A DNA stretch of 64,000 bases from NCBI RefSeq assembly GCF_963676685.1, contig NC_092352.1, forward strand, positions 28,229,117-28,293,116, in the 5' to 3' direction. A program made the translations under genes and the position numbers. Positions 47,001 to 62,000 of the stretch are shown here, one piece after another. Under the pieces are notes generated by a model. It saw only the letters and a program-made list of their open reading frames with translations, had not been told where the DNA came from and did not search any database. The stretch comes from Mytilus edulis. Lineage: Eukaryota; Mollusca; Bivalvia; Mytilida; Mytilidae. Each line of letters opens with the position of its first letter. Position 1 is the first letter of the stretch.

Positions 47001-50000
47001 TTGTTTATTACCCCCTGTGCTGTGGGCTAAGATGTCAAAGAACAATTGTATGAAATATTTGATCGCTAAAAATCTATAAAGATGAGTCGTTTACATTTCC
47101 CAGATGGCAAAAGTCGTAGGAATATTGTTTGTCATCGATACGTATTACATACGTCAGTAGTCTATTAATAAGCTGATATAAGTTGGCTGTAATTTCAAAT
47201 TACATAGAAGACGAAATTTACGTACCTTTTATATTGGGAGAATTCTGATGATACATGTACATCGGTACTTTATTATTAATCATTTTATTCGGTTTTTTGT
47301 CTGATTGAGATTATTTAAATCATCTTTATTCAGTAATCTTTAATGTATGCTCATTTGTTTTTTTGTTAAAATTATTCCGATTTCTAGCAAATCACCTTCA
47401 TGCTTGTCAAATTAAGTTGTTGCTATTGTAGTTTTCTGATTGGTTGATGTCAAGGTCATGTTAAGATTGTTTCGCTTTGGTGTTACACAATGTAACATAA
47501 TGCTACACATGCTTTGATTAAGCTCCATGTGGTTCAATAAATATTGTGATGTAAACTTTAACAACTGTTTTCTAAAAGACGACATTATTTAACTTAAAGT
47601 CGCATACTTTGTAAAATATTAAGTCCGAATCTGTGACGCGTATCACACCGTAATTGTTTTTGATTAACAAGGACTTTTCGATTTCCGGTACAGAAAAATA
47701 CGACTTTTATATGTTTCTTTTTATAATTTTTCACATTTAAACACTCGTTAAGTGTTATTGAATCAATTCTCTGTGGTTCCTTCAGCAACTTTATGCTGGT
47801 AAACGATTTCCCCATGAAAATAATAAGAAAAGAAATCGCATGATACGATAAAAAGGTAACGAGTCGACTAACGAGACTCTAGAAACGTTTAATATGTTTT
47901 CAACAAGTTGAAGTTCCAAACAAGTTTTTCTTAATTCTTACTAATACAGTTATTGAAAGTATAAATAAATGTTTTTATGCCCCGTCTACGATAGTAGTAG
48001 GGGCATTATGTTTTCTGGTCTGTGCGTCCGTTCGTCCGTCTGTTCGTTCGTCTGTTCGTTCGTCCGTTCGTCCGTCTGTCCCATGTCAGGTTAAAGTTTT
48101 TGGTCGAGGTAGTTTATGATGAAGTTATAGTTGCATCCATTTGTAACTTTACATACATAGTCATTATAATAGGGAATTTCTAAAAAGTACCTCAAATTTA
48201 GGTTTTGGTCCTCATTTCATGGTTCATTGAACATGAAAATGAGATTGTGTGAAACAGCTCTTTGCCAGGTTAAAGTTTTTGGTCGAGGTAGTTTATGATG
48301 AAGTTATAGTTGCATCCATTTGTAACTTTACATACATAGTCATTATGATAGGGAATTTCTAAAAAGTACCTCAAATTTAGTTTTTTGGTCCTCATTTCAT
48401 GGTTCATTGAACATGAAAATGAGATTGTGTGAAACAGCTCTTTGCCAGGTTAAAGTTTTTGGTCGAGGTAGTTTATGATGAAGTTATAGTTGCATCCATT
48501 TGTAACTTTACATACATAGTCATTATGATAGGGAATTTCTAAAAAGTACCTCAAATTTAGTTTTTTATGCCCCACCTACGATAGTAGAGGGGCATTATGT
48601 TTTCTGGTCTGTGCGTCCGTTCGTCCGTCTGTTCGTTCGTTCGTTCGTTCGTCTGTTCGTTCGTCCGTCTGTCCCGCTTCAGGTTAAAGTTTTTGGTCAA
48701 GGTAGTTTTTGATGAAGTTGAAGTCCAATCAACTTGAAACTTAGTACACATGTTCCTTATGATATGATCTTTCTAATTTAAATGCCAAATTAGAGTTTTG
48801 ACCCCAATTTTACGGTTCACTGATAGAAAATGATAGTGCAAATTTCAGGTTAAAGTTTTTGGCTTCAGGTTAAAGTTTTTGGTCAAGGTAGTTTTTGATG
48901 AAGTTGAAGTCCAATCAACTTGAAACTTAGTATACATGTGCCCTATGATATGATCTTTCTAATTTAAATGCCAAATTAGAGTTTTGACCCCAATTTTACG
49001 GTTCACTGAACATAGAAAATGATAGTGCAAATTTCAGGTTAAAGTTTTTGGCTTCAGGTTAAAGTTTTTGGTCAAGGTAGTTTTTGATGAAGTTGAAGTC
49101 CAATCAACTTGAAACTTAGTATACATGTGCCCTATGATATGATCTTTCTAATTTAAATGCCAAATTAGAGTTTTGACCCCAATTTTACGGTTCACTGAAC
49201 ATAGAAAATGATAGTGCAAATTTCAGGTTAAAGTTTTTGGTCAAGGTAGTTTTTGATGAAGTTGAAGTCCAATCAACTTGAAACTTAGTATACATGTGCC
49301 CTATGATATGATCTTTCTAATTTAAATGCCAAATTAGAGTTTTGACCCCAATTTTACGGTTCACTGAACATAGAAAATGATAGTGCAAATTTCAGGTTAA
49401 AGTTTTTGGTCAAGGTAGTTTTTGATAAAGTAGAAGTCCAATCAACTTGAAACTTAGTATACATGTTCCCTTTGATAAGATCATTCTAATTTTAATGCCA
49501 AATTAGAGAATTTATTCCAATTTCACGGTCCACTAAACATAGAAAATGATAGTGGGAGTGGGGCATCCGTGTACTGTGGACACATTCTTGTTATGCCCCA
49601 CCTACGATAGTAGAGGGGCATTATGTTTTCTGGTCTGTGCGTCCGTTCGTCCGTCCGTCTGTTCGTTCGTTCGTTCGTTCGTCCGTCTGTCCCGCTTCAG
49701 GTTAAAGTTTTTGGTCAAGGTAGTTTTTGATGAAGTTGAAGTCCAATCAACTTGAAACTTAGTATACATGTGCCCTATGATATGATCTTTCTAATTTAAA
49801 TGCCAAATTATAGTTTTGACCCCAATTTTACGGTTCACTGAACATAGAAAATGATAGTGCAAATTTCAGGTTAAAGTTTTTGGTCAAGGTAGTTTTTGAT
49901 GAAGTTGAAGTCCAATCAACTTGAAACTTAGTATACATGTGCCCTATGATATGATCTTTCTAATTTAAATGCCAAATTATAGTTTTGACCCCAATTTTAC

Positions 50001-53000
50001 GGTTCACTGAACATAGAAAATGATAGTGCAAATTTCAGGTTAAAGTTTTTGGTCAAGGTAGTTTTTGATAAAGTAGAGGTCCAATCAACTTGAAACTTAG
50101 TATACATGTTCCCTTTGATAAGATCATTCTAATTTTAATCCCAAATTAGAGAATTTATTCCAATTTCACGTTCCACTAAACATAGAAAATGATAGTGCGA
50201 GTGGGGCATCCGTGTACTGTGGACACATTCTTGTTTTATTATGATATTAGTAATGGAAGACAGTTAAACCGTAATCAACATATTTTAATTCAGTTATAAT
50301 TTGAGACGTAAAAAAAAATCGAGAGTGAAAATGGGGAATGTGTCATAGAGACAATAACCAGATCTTAGAGCAGACAACAGTCGAAGGTTACCAATGGATC
50401 TTTAATGCAGGGAGGAACTCCTTCACCCAAAGGATTGCTTTTGCTGGCCCCTTAACACAATAACCATGATAACAAAAATGTAAACTATTTCAACTAGTCA
50501 CTTGTTCAGGTGGAACTTTTAAACCAGAGGAAGAACAAAGTAACTACAATGTAGTTAATTAGCTTTTCGGCTAGTTAGTTCTTTCCGCCTGGAACTTTCC
50601 AACGTCGGAACAAAAGAGCATTTACAATAACTTGGAAATCATACTAAAATCAGAAGTATACACAAGAATTAATAAAAAATTTTAAAATGTACAAAACAAT
50701 TATGAAAAATAAATATGATATACAGCAACAATCACCGCATAAGTGGGTCATCACTATGGACAGGTACATACAGAATGTGGCGGCTTAAACATCTTAACTG
50801 GCCCAAAACTCTCCCTTAACATAGGACAGTGTATGTGTATAATCTCAGACATTGAATCTTTATAAATATAAATTGGAAATAACTTTTGAAAGTGGTAGGA
50901 TTGCATAACATAAACATTACTGTACAAGCATTATTTGATACTTTAGAAATAGCTGAGAACAATGCCTGAGATAAATATTGTGACTAATTCTTTACACTAT
51001 TCATCTGAACATGGCCAAGTTTGCCTTTGGGTTTTTGATTAACTGCCTATAGCACCCTTTGGTGTGATTTTTATATTATACTTCCCCCATGACACAGATC
51101 ACATTCATTGGAAATTTTATGGATTTAGAACTTTAAAAAAGTGCACTTCTTGGCTTCATTTGCTTTTATTTATTGGAAAGCTTTATCTCATTTACATATG
51201 GAAGAATTGAGGCATTACTGGAGTGAAGTCATAAGTAAAGAAGTCCCATTGATTATTATTGCAGTTAAAATTTATTTTTAATTAGTTCATGATCGCTCAT
51301 CAATGTGTGGGATATTATACAACTCATCTGGAAGAGTTATTGTCCTTTATCGAGCTCGAGTTATCTTTCTTCTTTCCAAACCGTAAACAAATGGCGGCCA
51401 AAATCTACGTGAACGACAGTCTTGATTTACAAGTATTTTTGCCAAGGAAACGGAAACGCTTTTTAAAGTATAATAATTTAGTGGCGCATAGAAATAGCAT
51501 TTTGAAACTCACGTTTGCTTAAAAAATGTTGCCGAATGTAAGTCAAAGCGATATACAGTAAGCAATGCCAAAAATTATCTTCCGACTCAGTCAACCTACG
51601 TTATCGACACACGCTGCTTATTACTCTATGAAAAGTTTATGGGCGTTCAACCTGTGATATTTTTCTACAATTTATCAAAATTTGACCGCATAACTCGCTA
51701 CGGTTCCTGAGATTTCAATGTCCAAAACTACGAGGTCGTTTTTGCTGTAGCACATGTTCAATTAATTTCGGCCAGGAAATCCTGCGAAAAAAATTCAGTA
51801 GTGAAAGTGTTAATAAAAAAAGGTAAATTTTGGTGTAAGGTATGGTAAATGTTTGGAAAGTAGACTAATAATATTTTGTTGAGAACAAACAATCTGAATA
51901 AAATTGATAAAAAAATATATTAAATGTTTACTTCAGCGATATTTTATGATTTTTTAACAGTATTTGTAAGAAGAAAATATTCACCACCAAAGTCATCTCA
52001 AAAATATTTTTAACAATAAAGTACTGCATATAAATATTTCAATCTGATATAGGAGTGTCTGGATGACAATCTGATATAGGAGTGTCTGGATGATATCATA
52101 TAAATATCTCAATCTGATATAGGAGTGTCTGGATGATCTCAATCTGATATAGGAGTGTCTGGATGATCTCAATCTGATATAGGAGTGTCTGGATGATATC
52201 AATCTGATATAGGAGTGTCTGGGTGATATAAGAGTGTCTGGATGATATCAGACTTGATTGAATGCTATCTGATATAGGAGTGTCTGGATGATATCAGACT
52301 TGCTATGCAATTGGCATTAAAGACATCAATATTGAAGTAATAGTAATTTTTATACGACCGCAAAATTTGAAAAAATTTTCGTCGTATATTGCTATCACGT
52401 TGGCGTCGTCGTCGTCGTCGTCGTCGTCGTCCGAATACTTTTAGTTTTCGCACACTAACTTTAGTAAAAGTGAATGGAAATCTATGAAATTTTAACACAA
52501 GGTTTATGACCACTAAAGGAAGGTTGGTATTGATTTTGGGAGTTTTGGTCCCAACATTTTAGGAATTAGGGGCCAAAAAGGGCCCAAATAAACATTTTCT
52601 TGGTTTTCGCACTATAACTTTAGTTTAAGTTAATAGAAATCTATGAAATTTTGACACAAGGTTTATGACCACAAAAGAACGGTTGGGATTGATTTTGGGA
52701 GTTTTGGTTTCAACAGTTTAGGAATTAGGGGCCAAAAAAGGGCCCAAATAAGCATTATTCTTGGTTTTCGCACAATAACTTTAGTTTAAGTAAATAAAAA
52801 TCAATGAAATTTAAACACAATGTTAATGACTACAAAAGGAAGGTTGGTATTGATTTTGGGAGTTTAGGTCCCAACAGTTTAGGAATTAGGGGCCAAAAAG
52901 GGACCCAAATAAGCATTTTTCTTGGTTTTCGCACCATAACGTTAGTATAAGTAAATAGAAATCTATGAAATTTAAACACAAGGTTTATGACCATAAAAGG

Positions 53001-56000
53001 AAGGTTGGTATTGATTTTGGTTGTTTTGGTCCCAACAGAATAAGGGGCCCAAAGGGTCCAAAATTAAACTTTGTTTGATTTCATCCAAATTGAATAATTG
53101 GGGTTCTTTGATATGCCGAATCTAACTGTCATGACTGTGTATGTAGATTCTTAACTTTTGGTCCCGTTTTCAAATTGGTCTACATTAAGGTCCAAAGGGT
53201 CCAAAATTAAACTTAGTTTGATTTTGACAAAAAATGAATCAGTTAGGTTCTTTGATATGCTGAATCTAAAAATGTACTTAGATTCTTGATTATTGGCCCA
53301 GTTTTCAAGTTGGTCCAAATCAGGGTCCAAAATTAAACTTTGTTTGATTTCATCAAAAATTGAATAAATGGGGTTCTTTGATATACCAAATCTAACTGTG
53401 TATGTAGATTCTTCATTTTTGGTCCTGTTTTCATATTGGTCTACACTAAAGTCCAAAGGGTCCAAAATTAAACTTAGTCTGATTTTAACAAAAATTGAAA
53501 TCTTGGGGTTCTTTGATATGCTGAATCCAAAAATGTACTTAGATTTTTTATTATGGGCCCAGTTTTCAAGTTGGTCCAAATCAGGATCTAAAATTATTAT
53601 ATTAAGTATTGTGCAATAGCAAGTCTTTTCAATTGCACAGTATTGCGCAATGGCAAGAAATATCTAATTGCACAATATTGTGAAATAGCAATTTTTTTTT
53701 TAATTAGAGTTATCTTTCTTTGTCCAGAATAGTAAGCAAGAAATATCTAATTGCAAAATATTGTGCAATAGCAAGATTTTTTTTTAATTGGAGTTATCTT
53801 TCTTTGTCCAGAATCAACTTAAATCTTTGTTATATACAATATACAATGTATATTCACTTTTTACTACCAACTGATAAATTAAAATAATCTTTACCATTCA
53901 GTGATAACCAGCAGTTTTTTTACATCTTAATATTTTATGATGTATTTAAATGAGTAGTTATTGTTGCAAACTCCATTAGAAATTTTAGTTGAGATTAGTT
54001 TTGGAATAAGGGAAAGGGGGATGTGATTAAAAAAATTGGGTTCAATTTTTCTCATTTGAAATTTCATAAATAAAAAAGAAAATTTCTTCAAACATTTTTT
54101 TGAGAGGATTAATATTCAACAGCATAGTGAATTGCTCTAAGAGAAAACAAAAATTTTAAGTTCATTAGAACACATTCATTCTGTGTCAGAAACCTATGCT
54201 GTGTCAACTATTTAATCACAATCCAAATTTAGAGCTGAATCCAGCTTGAATGTTGTGTCCATACTTGCCCCAACCGTTCAGGGTTCAACCTCTGCGGTCG
54301 TATAAAGCTACGCCCTGTGGAGCATCTGGTTTTACTTGGTATAGCTCATTTTGAACACCAGTACATCACTAATTAAATATGACCATACATGATATCCATA
54401 TTATCAGTAAATGCCTTATAAAATAGTATATTTTATTGTTTCCTTTCAGGAATTGAATCGTACAAACAGACAAATGCAGCAAAGATTAGTGGATTTATTA
54501 GATAAAATAGCAAATGAAGAAGTTACTAGTAAGTTACTGTTATATCAATGTTATTTTCCTGGATACAATTTTTACATTAACTTAACCTGTAATCTGAGTC
54601 AACTTGGACTGTGATGTCACAGCAAATCATACAAACAAACTAAAAATCAGTTTGAAAAGGGGGTGACTCATCAGATCAGCTAATTCAAGTCTATTTTCAA
54701 CTATTAGATAAACTGTAGTTTCCCCAGACTAAATTATCAATTAGTAACTTTAAATGGATTTAATGTTAAGACAGACTGAGAAAAACATAGTTGTAGTTAT
54801 AAATTTTTGTCCTTTATATTTCAGATGAACTTCTGAGAGTGAATGATGATATAAATAATGTATTTTTACGGTATGAACGATTTGAACGATATAGAACTGG
54901 CCAATCACAAACAGACCTGAAAAAATTAGATACACCAATTACAGAACCAGTTATGTCTCCACCTTCTTATAATCAGGTAGGATTTACTTAGTATTCAACC
55001 TATCTACACTCTATTGTTATGTGTGGGATATACTGCAATCACTGTGTCCATCTGTTGGTCCAACAATAATATTTTTTTTGCAATCACAGAAACTATGAAG
55101 TCATGTTTAGTCAGAAGTGGGACAGTGATAAGTTATAACATGTAAGCACTATTTAGATTTGTCAGATACCTACTTCTTGTTTGCCCATTCTTTTAATTTT
55201 CAATATGTTGAATGAACTTTCATTAACCAGTTCTCTGTTAGTATTGAACAGAATGACTTCAAATTACGGCAGCAGTTAACAGTGATACAATGGAAGGTGT
55301 TTTGCCTTCTTAGGTTGGTCAGAGAACAACTTCTTGTGAAGATATTTCAAATTATTGATTCAGGGTATGCTTGGCATGACAAAAACTGCATTCCTGTTTA
55401 AAATATACAGTTAGTCTTAATACAGATGATTTTTTCATTTGGATTTTTTTACCAGAATTTCATTTGGTAAGCAGGAAGCACACATAACAGTTTTCAGAGG
55501 TGATTGAATGTTGTAGGTGCAGACAGTCATAAAATATTTTATTTGGGAGACAAAGTATCAGATTCCTTGTAAATATCCAGAACTTTATTTTGTAGGTAGA
55601 AGATACATCAAATCCACCTATTGCTAATCTGATAGATCTGGGAGACGATGGAATGGTACAGGCCCCAGGTCACTTACCACCAATAAATACACAGATGCAG
55701 AATATGAGTAAGTCTACTGTCTTTAGACCATAAGTCATGTATTGGATTATTGATTAAATGTAAGTCTTAGTGGTGGTATTTAAAAATGTTGATTCAACTT
55801 ATGGCGGCTTAAAAGTTCAGTAGACCTATGTTGTGTCTCTTTGTTTGTAAAACCATGCTGTCTCTGAATCAAGCTTATTTATTAGTATAATTTGTCTTTA
55901 TTGTTCCAATAAGATGAACATTTGATTGTCACCTAATAAAATCAGGTGCTATCCGACATTCCTGGATAAATAGTGAAATTGGTTCAAATGGAAAATGATT

Positions 56001-59000
56001 TATTTTGTGTTTTTTGACACTTTTTGGCACAAGTTTTGTTTTGTGAATGATGTAGATTGGTCCTATGAGTGGTTATTTTATTTTCAAAGTGATTTTTCTG
56101 GGTACCTTGTATGCATTTATATACAGCCTTGTTCTTAAATCATAAGGCATTTAACGGAGATGTTATTTCTTTGAACTAATCTATTTCTTATTGCTTTATT
56201 TCAGACATTGGTTCCAATCCTGCAGCCAAACAAAGTGATGATTTTGACATGTTTGCTCAATCACGTCAGTCTTTTGAACAGAATAAAGTTAAGACACAAG
56301 AGTAAGCATATACCATAGATTTCAACATTATTCAGATATATTCTGCAATTTAAAAGGAATTAAAATAAAAAAAATTGTTTTAAGAAATTAAAACTTACAT
56401 GTTAAAACTATTTAAACTGACTTATAGTATTTTCAAACAAATCACCTCATTTTAGTGATTGAAAATAGTCCTTGTATGCCGAGTTAACTTTCATTAAAAA
56501 AAATACATATGAAACACTAAAGCAGGTATTGGTATGGAAGACTTTGATATTTTAACCAACATGTTTCACTGAAAACAGTTCACGATCTAAATGTATTATA
56601 AATGTTTTATGTTTGTTACAGTGCATATGCAAACCAACAAGAGGACCAGTTTACTGGTGGTGGGTTAGGCCAGGCTGTCAATGCCAAATCAGGGGTAACT
56701 ATTTAATATATAAAGTAGTCATTTCTTATTATTATAATTATTTTTGATAAGTTGATTTATTATTTCCATTCGTATCAAATTATATCTATCACAATCTCAC
56801 CATCAGCAGATCATCCTCAGATGTAAAAAATTATATTGATGGCTTCAATGAAAATTCAAATAACCACTGAGGAATATCCCTGTAACAGTTTTGATTCTTT
56901 AGCTAAATCAGATTTTCCAACAGTTATCCATTTGAATATATGAAAGAAAATAATCAGTTTTTCATCTGACAGTTTATATTAAAAAAAAAGTTGGAAAATA
57001 TTTCCTATGAAAATGCAATCTGAAATATGTATTACAAATAGAAATAACTTTTGATATGAGTTTTGAATACCAAATTAAGTAACTCCTTTAACTCATGTGT
57101 AATGAAAAAGTGCATTTCAGTTAATCATTCCTAATTTTTAGGATATTAAAGCAAGCAACAATCAATCGACCAATCCAGTATTATTTTTAATAAAACTTGT
57201 TTATATTTATATAGACTTAATAAAATGCTTTATAAATACTGTTTACCAAGTAAACTACACTGTCCAATTAACAGACTGTGGATTTATTATTTCCATGGGT
57301 ATTAATTTACAAAAATGGGGAAAAACTTGTAATTTTGTGGATAATTTGGTTTTGCCTAAATCTGCATTTTAAGCATAGAATATTGCTGCTTCGTTGAACG
57401 TTTAACTTCATGGTTTACCTTTACCCAAGACATCTACAAAAATTGGGATCCAAACAATAATAACAAATCCACAGAAGAAGTATTATAAAACCCATTTAAC
57501 TATCACTGGTATAAGTGTATCAAACTGATAGTTAATTGGCAGATGGTGCAATTTTCTTATCATGTGATTATCATGTGATCTTGATTATAACAGGCCTCAG
57601 AGGAGGAAACATTACAGGTAACATTCAGAGTTCTCTCTCTTATATGTCAATCACTTAATCAGTTAGATTATCTTTAAGTTTGCATGTAGGGATACAATCA
57701 CAACTCTCAGATAATTTATAAACTAGATAAATGATGGCTGAATATAGATATTGTTTCCACTACAACTTTTAGATCTGTAAAGTAATTACATATACAAGTA
57801 TATAAAGAAAAGTAATGGAGGGTGGGATAGCAGTTTCAAGCCATATCTATGTCTTAAATAATGATCTTTTAAATGCTTTTCAAATTTTAGTATATTGTTA
57901 CAGACGAAAAAGTTGAGGTCTGGTTCGTTGGTGAAGATTTTCAGTTTTGCCTTTTATCAGAAATAAACTAGATATGGCTAATAATTTTGAAACTGTCACA
58001 CTGTTACCAGCTTCTTAGTGGATTCAAACTGTGAAAGAAGAATTATATGCCAGGAAAAAAATTGATTTTTGTCACAAAATCTCACAAAGTTTGAGCTTTA
58101 TATCATATTCAGTCATTTAGAAGTTATCTGAGATTGGTGTGTTGGAATGGTTATAGAACCACACTGCTTGTTACAACGCTTGTTGCTGGTGGGATATAAA
58201 TATAGAAGAGCTTACAAATTCATAAGATAGTCTTTGTCTATAAATCCTAACTTACAAACACCACTTTTTGCTGTCAAAGCTGCCATGATTTTCAATATTT
58301 TCTGTGACATCACTATTACACTTTTAAACTTTGTGTTACTCCATTACTATACTTTTGACTTTTCTCTTACTTCATTAATAATATTATAATACTTTTAGAC
58401 TCTTCAGTCATTTCAATACACTTAGACTAATTGTACCCTTTATATATGCATTGAGTAACATGTATACACTGTAATGGACTTTATATATATTTATATATAT
58501 ATATATACTTAGCTATGACAATTATATTTAACTGTGTATTAGTTTACTATTCACTGTTAAATGCAATACAATTTTAATCTGCATTCAGTGTTCATCTTAA
58601 GCACATGACAAACTTCTGTTTTAAAACTGTATGTATACTTACACTTATTTTAAGTTGTAATTGATTGATGGTGTTTTACATATTAGAAAGTAATGATGAT
58701 AGCTTATTTCTGTTAAACATTTTAAAGCACATGTTTCAAATTTATTTTCATTTGTTTTTGCCACGTTTATGCTGGTTTTTACTGTATTTGTGACAATGAC
58801 TGAAACATACAGCTATCACTATTTTTCAGCAAGTTTTTACATGGCATGATACACAGATAGTATATTTAGAAGATTAGATGCATGTGTTAATCTGTTTTCT
58901 TTTGTTATGTAGGAATTAAACAAAGAATTTGGTAATGTTAATAAGGTTAGTGTTGTAATATTAGATATCTGAATGTTTGTATTCTTCTTTGACTGTTTGA

Positions 59001-62000
59001 TTTTCAGGATAAAAGTGTAATAATATTAACTAAGTAAAGTTACTTTTTATTCAGGTGTTATATTTCTTGGTATAAATCATGTATTAGTAATCTATTGATT
59101 ATTTTGCAGGAATCTTTTGTCTGTCTGTCGGTCTGTCTGTCTGGTCATAATCAAACTTTGAAGGAATGATATATATTTAGTGACAAAGCAAACACTACAT
59201 TTAATGCAAAGTAAAACTGCAAAGTTGGAAGCTACTGAAATATTTGTTTCTGACAGGATGAAATTAAAATACCATCTTGTTTTGAAGCTATTGAAACCTG
59301 TTTTTAAAGAGAATCTCTCTCACAGGCCCACTTTATTGCAGTTAACCTCAAATGTTATTTTTGTTCTAGCAGTCTTTTCACAGATATAAATTTGTTCATA
59401 GATTTTCCTCTTTATTAATGGGTAGATTGGTTTATCTATCAATATCCTAGAAATCTTCAGTCAGAAACCAATATGAGATCACACAGGCTTTGATAGCATT
59501 GCATGTACGCTAGCATGGGTAAAGAACACCATTATATACATTATTGATAACCAGAGATTACAATTATTTCTTATATCCTTTTCATTGATATATTTAATTG
59601 TAAATACCAAGTTTTTTTTGTGTGATATCTGTCAATGTTTTCTAATCCTGTCGAATATGTCTTCGTCGTCGTCCGAAGACAATTGGTTTCCGGACAATAA
59701 CTTCAGTATAAGTATAAAGAAACCCATGAAATCTATACACAAGGTTTATAACCTCAAAAGGAAGATTGGGATTGATTTGGGGGATTATGGAACCAACAGT
59801 TTAGGAATTAGGGGGCCTAAAAAATGGCCCAAATCATCATTAGTAGTTTCCAGACAATAATAATTTGTTTTTAAGTGTATGAATCTCTCTGAAATTATAC
59901 CACGAGTTTCCATACCACAAAGGGATGGTTAGGATTGACTTTGGAGGGTTAAGGCTCAAACCATTTAGAGGGGAAAAACAAGGGTTTCCTGGTCAATGGA
60001 CAATTAAGACAATTTTTGAGCAGTGTAAGGGAGGTAATCCAATTACATTTAAAGTAGAATGTATTTAAATGAGTAATAATGGTTGCAAACTCCATTAGAA
60101 ATTTGAATTGCCATTTTGACCATATCTTGAGGGTAAGAATTATTTTTTGGAAAAAGGGAAAGGGGGGAGTAATAAGAAATTAAAGGAGGGGACAATTTTT
60201 TCTCATTTCAGATTTCAGAAATTAAAAAGAAAATTTCTTCAAATATTTTTATACTTGCAATTCGCAACAGCATAGTGTATTGCACAAAAGCAAAAAATTG
60301 AATATAAACTCAAATCATATAACCAATTCCAAGTTCTTTGACTACAGTTATTCTTTGTCAGAAACCTATTATGTGTCAAATATTTAATTACAATCCAAAT
60401 TCAGACCTGTATCAAGTGCTAATATTGTGCCCATTTTCGCCCCAACAGTTCAGGGTGAGACCTCTGGTCGTATCTAGCTGCACTCAGCGAAGCAATTTAT
60501 TTTACCTATATCAGGCTCATGTCTTCCAATACAAAAAGTTGAATCAATAGAAAATATGGCAGACATGCTGCATATTAATGCACACATCTAGTTTTATAGA
60601 CAATATTGTAAAGAAGGTGTTTTGATAAGAATACAAATTCTTTTAAAGACCTGAAGTCTAAACAACTTATATTGCAATTCTGGTACACTGATTTTTTAAA
60701 AGTTTATATCTATTTTTGCTGAAGAAGCAGATTTTCTATTTTACTAAAAAAAAATTTGCTAAATATAGAAATTACTTTAAAAAAAAAAAGTAATCCAGCT
60801 TTGTGCTTTATATCCTACTTTTATTATTGACAATGTTAATTTATATCTTACTTTTATTATTGACAATGTTAATTTATATGGGACAAATGAAAAGCTTTGT
60901 GATCATATTGAAGCGAAGGTTCACTCCAGAAGAGCATATTATCAGAGAATAATAAAAATCTGATTTATATATCTAATATAGATTCCTTTTCAAACAATTC
61001 ATCTCAAATTGTCTGATAAACAATGTTATTCTAGTTTTGAGAACTTTAAATTGACATCAAACATGTGACATTATATGATGTAAATTGTCTACAGAATTAA
61101 CGAGTATTATTTTCAAATCTGCTTTACAGTTACAGAGTAAAGATACAGATTATGATGAAATGGAACAGTGGTTAACATCTGATCAGAAAAAAGATGTAGG
61201 TTTCTCAATTCACTGTTCTTAATTTTCAGTTATACAAATAGAAGAAAAAATGAAAACCTGTTTGCTCCACCAGTAAATAAGAGCTAGTGGACGACCTTGA
61301 AATAGGAGTGCGGTGTGCACATTTTCTCCATCTTTAATGCTGCTCTGTGATTTTCAAAATGAGTAACAACAATAAACTCCATGTTTCTTAGCTGAGGGAA
61401 TTGCTTCACTTCTTATAAGATATTGTGTCTTTGATAAATACATCATATCCCTTCTATTTATATTATGTTAAAAGAATAATGGAGAATCATCAAAAATATT
61501 AGACATTACAACAGACAACATCAATCTACATCACCTGAATCCTCCCCAAAAAATATGTACAACATAGATCAACACATGGTTCAGATAAGTGGACTTAGTA
61601 TTGCCACTAATTATATGGGCTTAAATCAACCTCCAGTATCTTATAAAGTGACCTGTAATAGTTCAAATCTTTGTACTTTGGTCTTTTATGAATAGTTTTG
61701 TCATTGGCTCCATAGCACATCTACATATTTTTACATTGATACACATATATTTGATATGGTCAGTCGGTCTGTGGTAATATTATGTAAAAAAATGTTTATA
61801 AAATCATCCAATATAAGTTATCAGGGGTAGATGATATGATATATGATAATTTTGGCATGCCCTAACATAATTTAAAGTTGATATGAACCTTCTATTTGCA
61901 GCTTGAAAAGTATAAGAATCCACAAGACCAGCTATCAAGCTCAGGTTTGTAAAGAATATAATGAAACATTTAATAAAAAGCTGATTTTGCATATTAGTGA

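Noticed and set aside
48557..48751. Minus-strand frame with [14 protein letters not shown]
   Set aside because: It is the TTCG/TCCG microsatellite of a pearl-like element.
51289..51522. A 77-codon plus-strand frame ([14 protein letters not shown]...) as a gene
   Set aside because: No recognised motif, no splice context, and surrounded by intron repeats. It does contain an ATGGCGGCC-like stretch but nothing else supports a gene.
52038..52300. CRISPR array
   Set aside because: Linkers are short, repetitive and not unique, and the genome is eukaryotic; it is a minisatellite.
52265..52513. A minus-strand frame with a run of arginines
   Set aside because: The arginines are the reverse translation of the (GTC)n microsatellite of Repeat F.
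53151..53619. 142-codon minus-strand and 83-codon plus-strand frames
   Set aside because: They run over the tandem core units of Repeat F and show internal repetition matching the DNA repeat.
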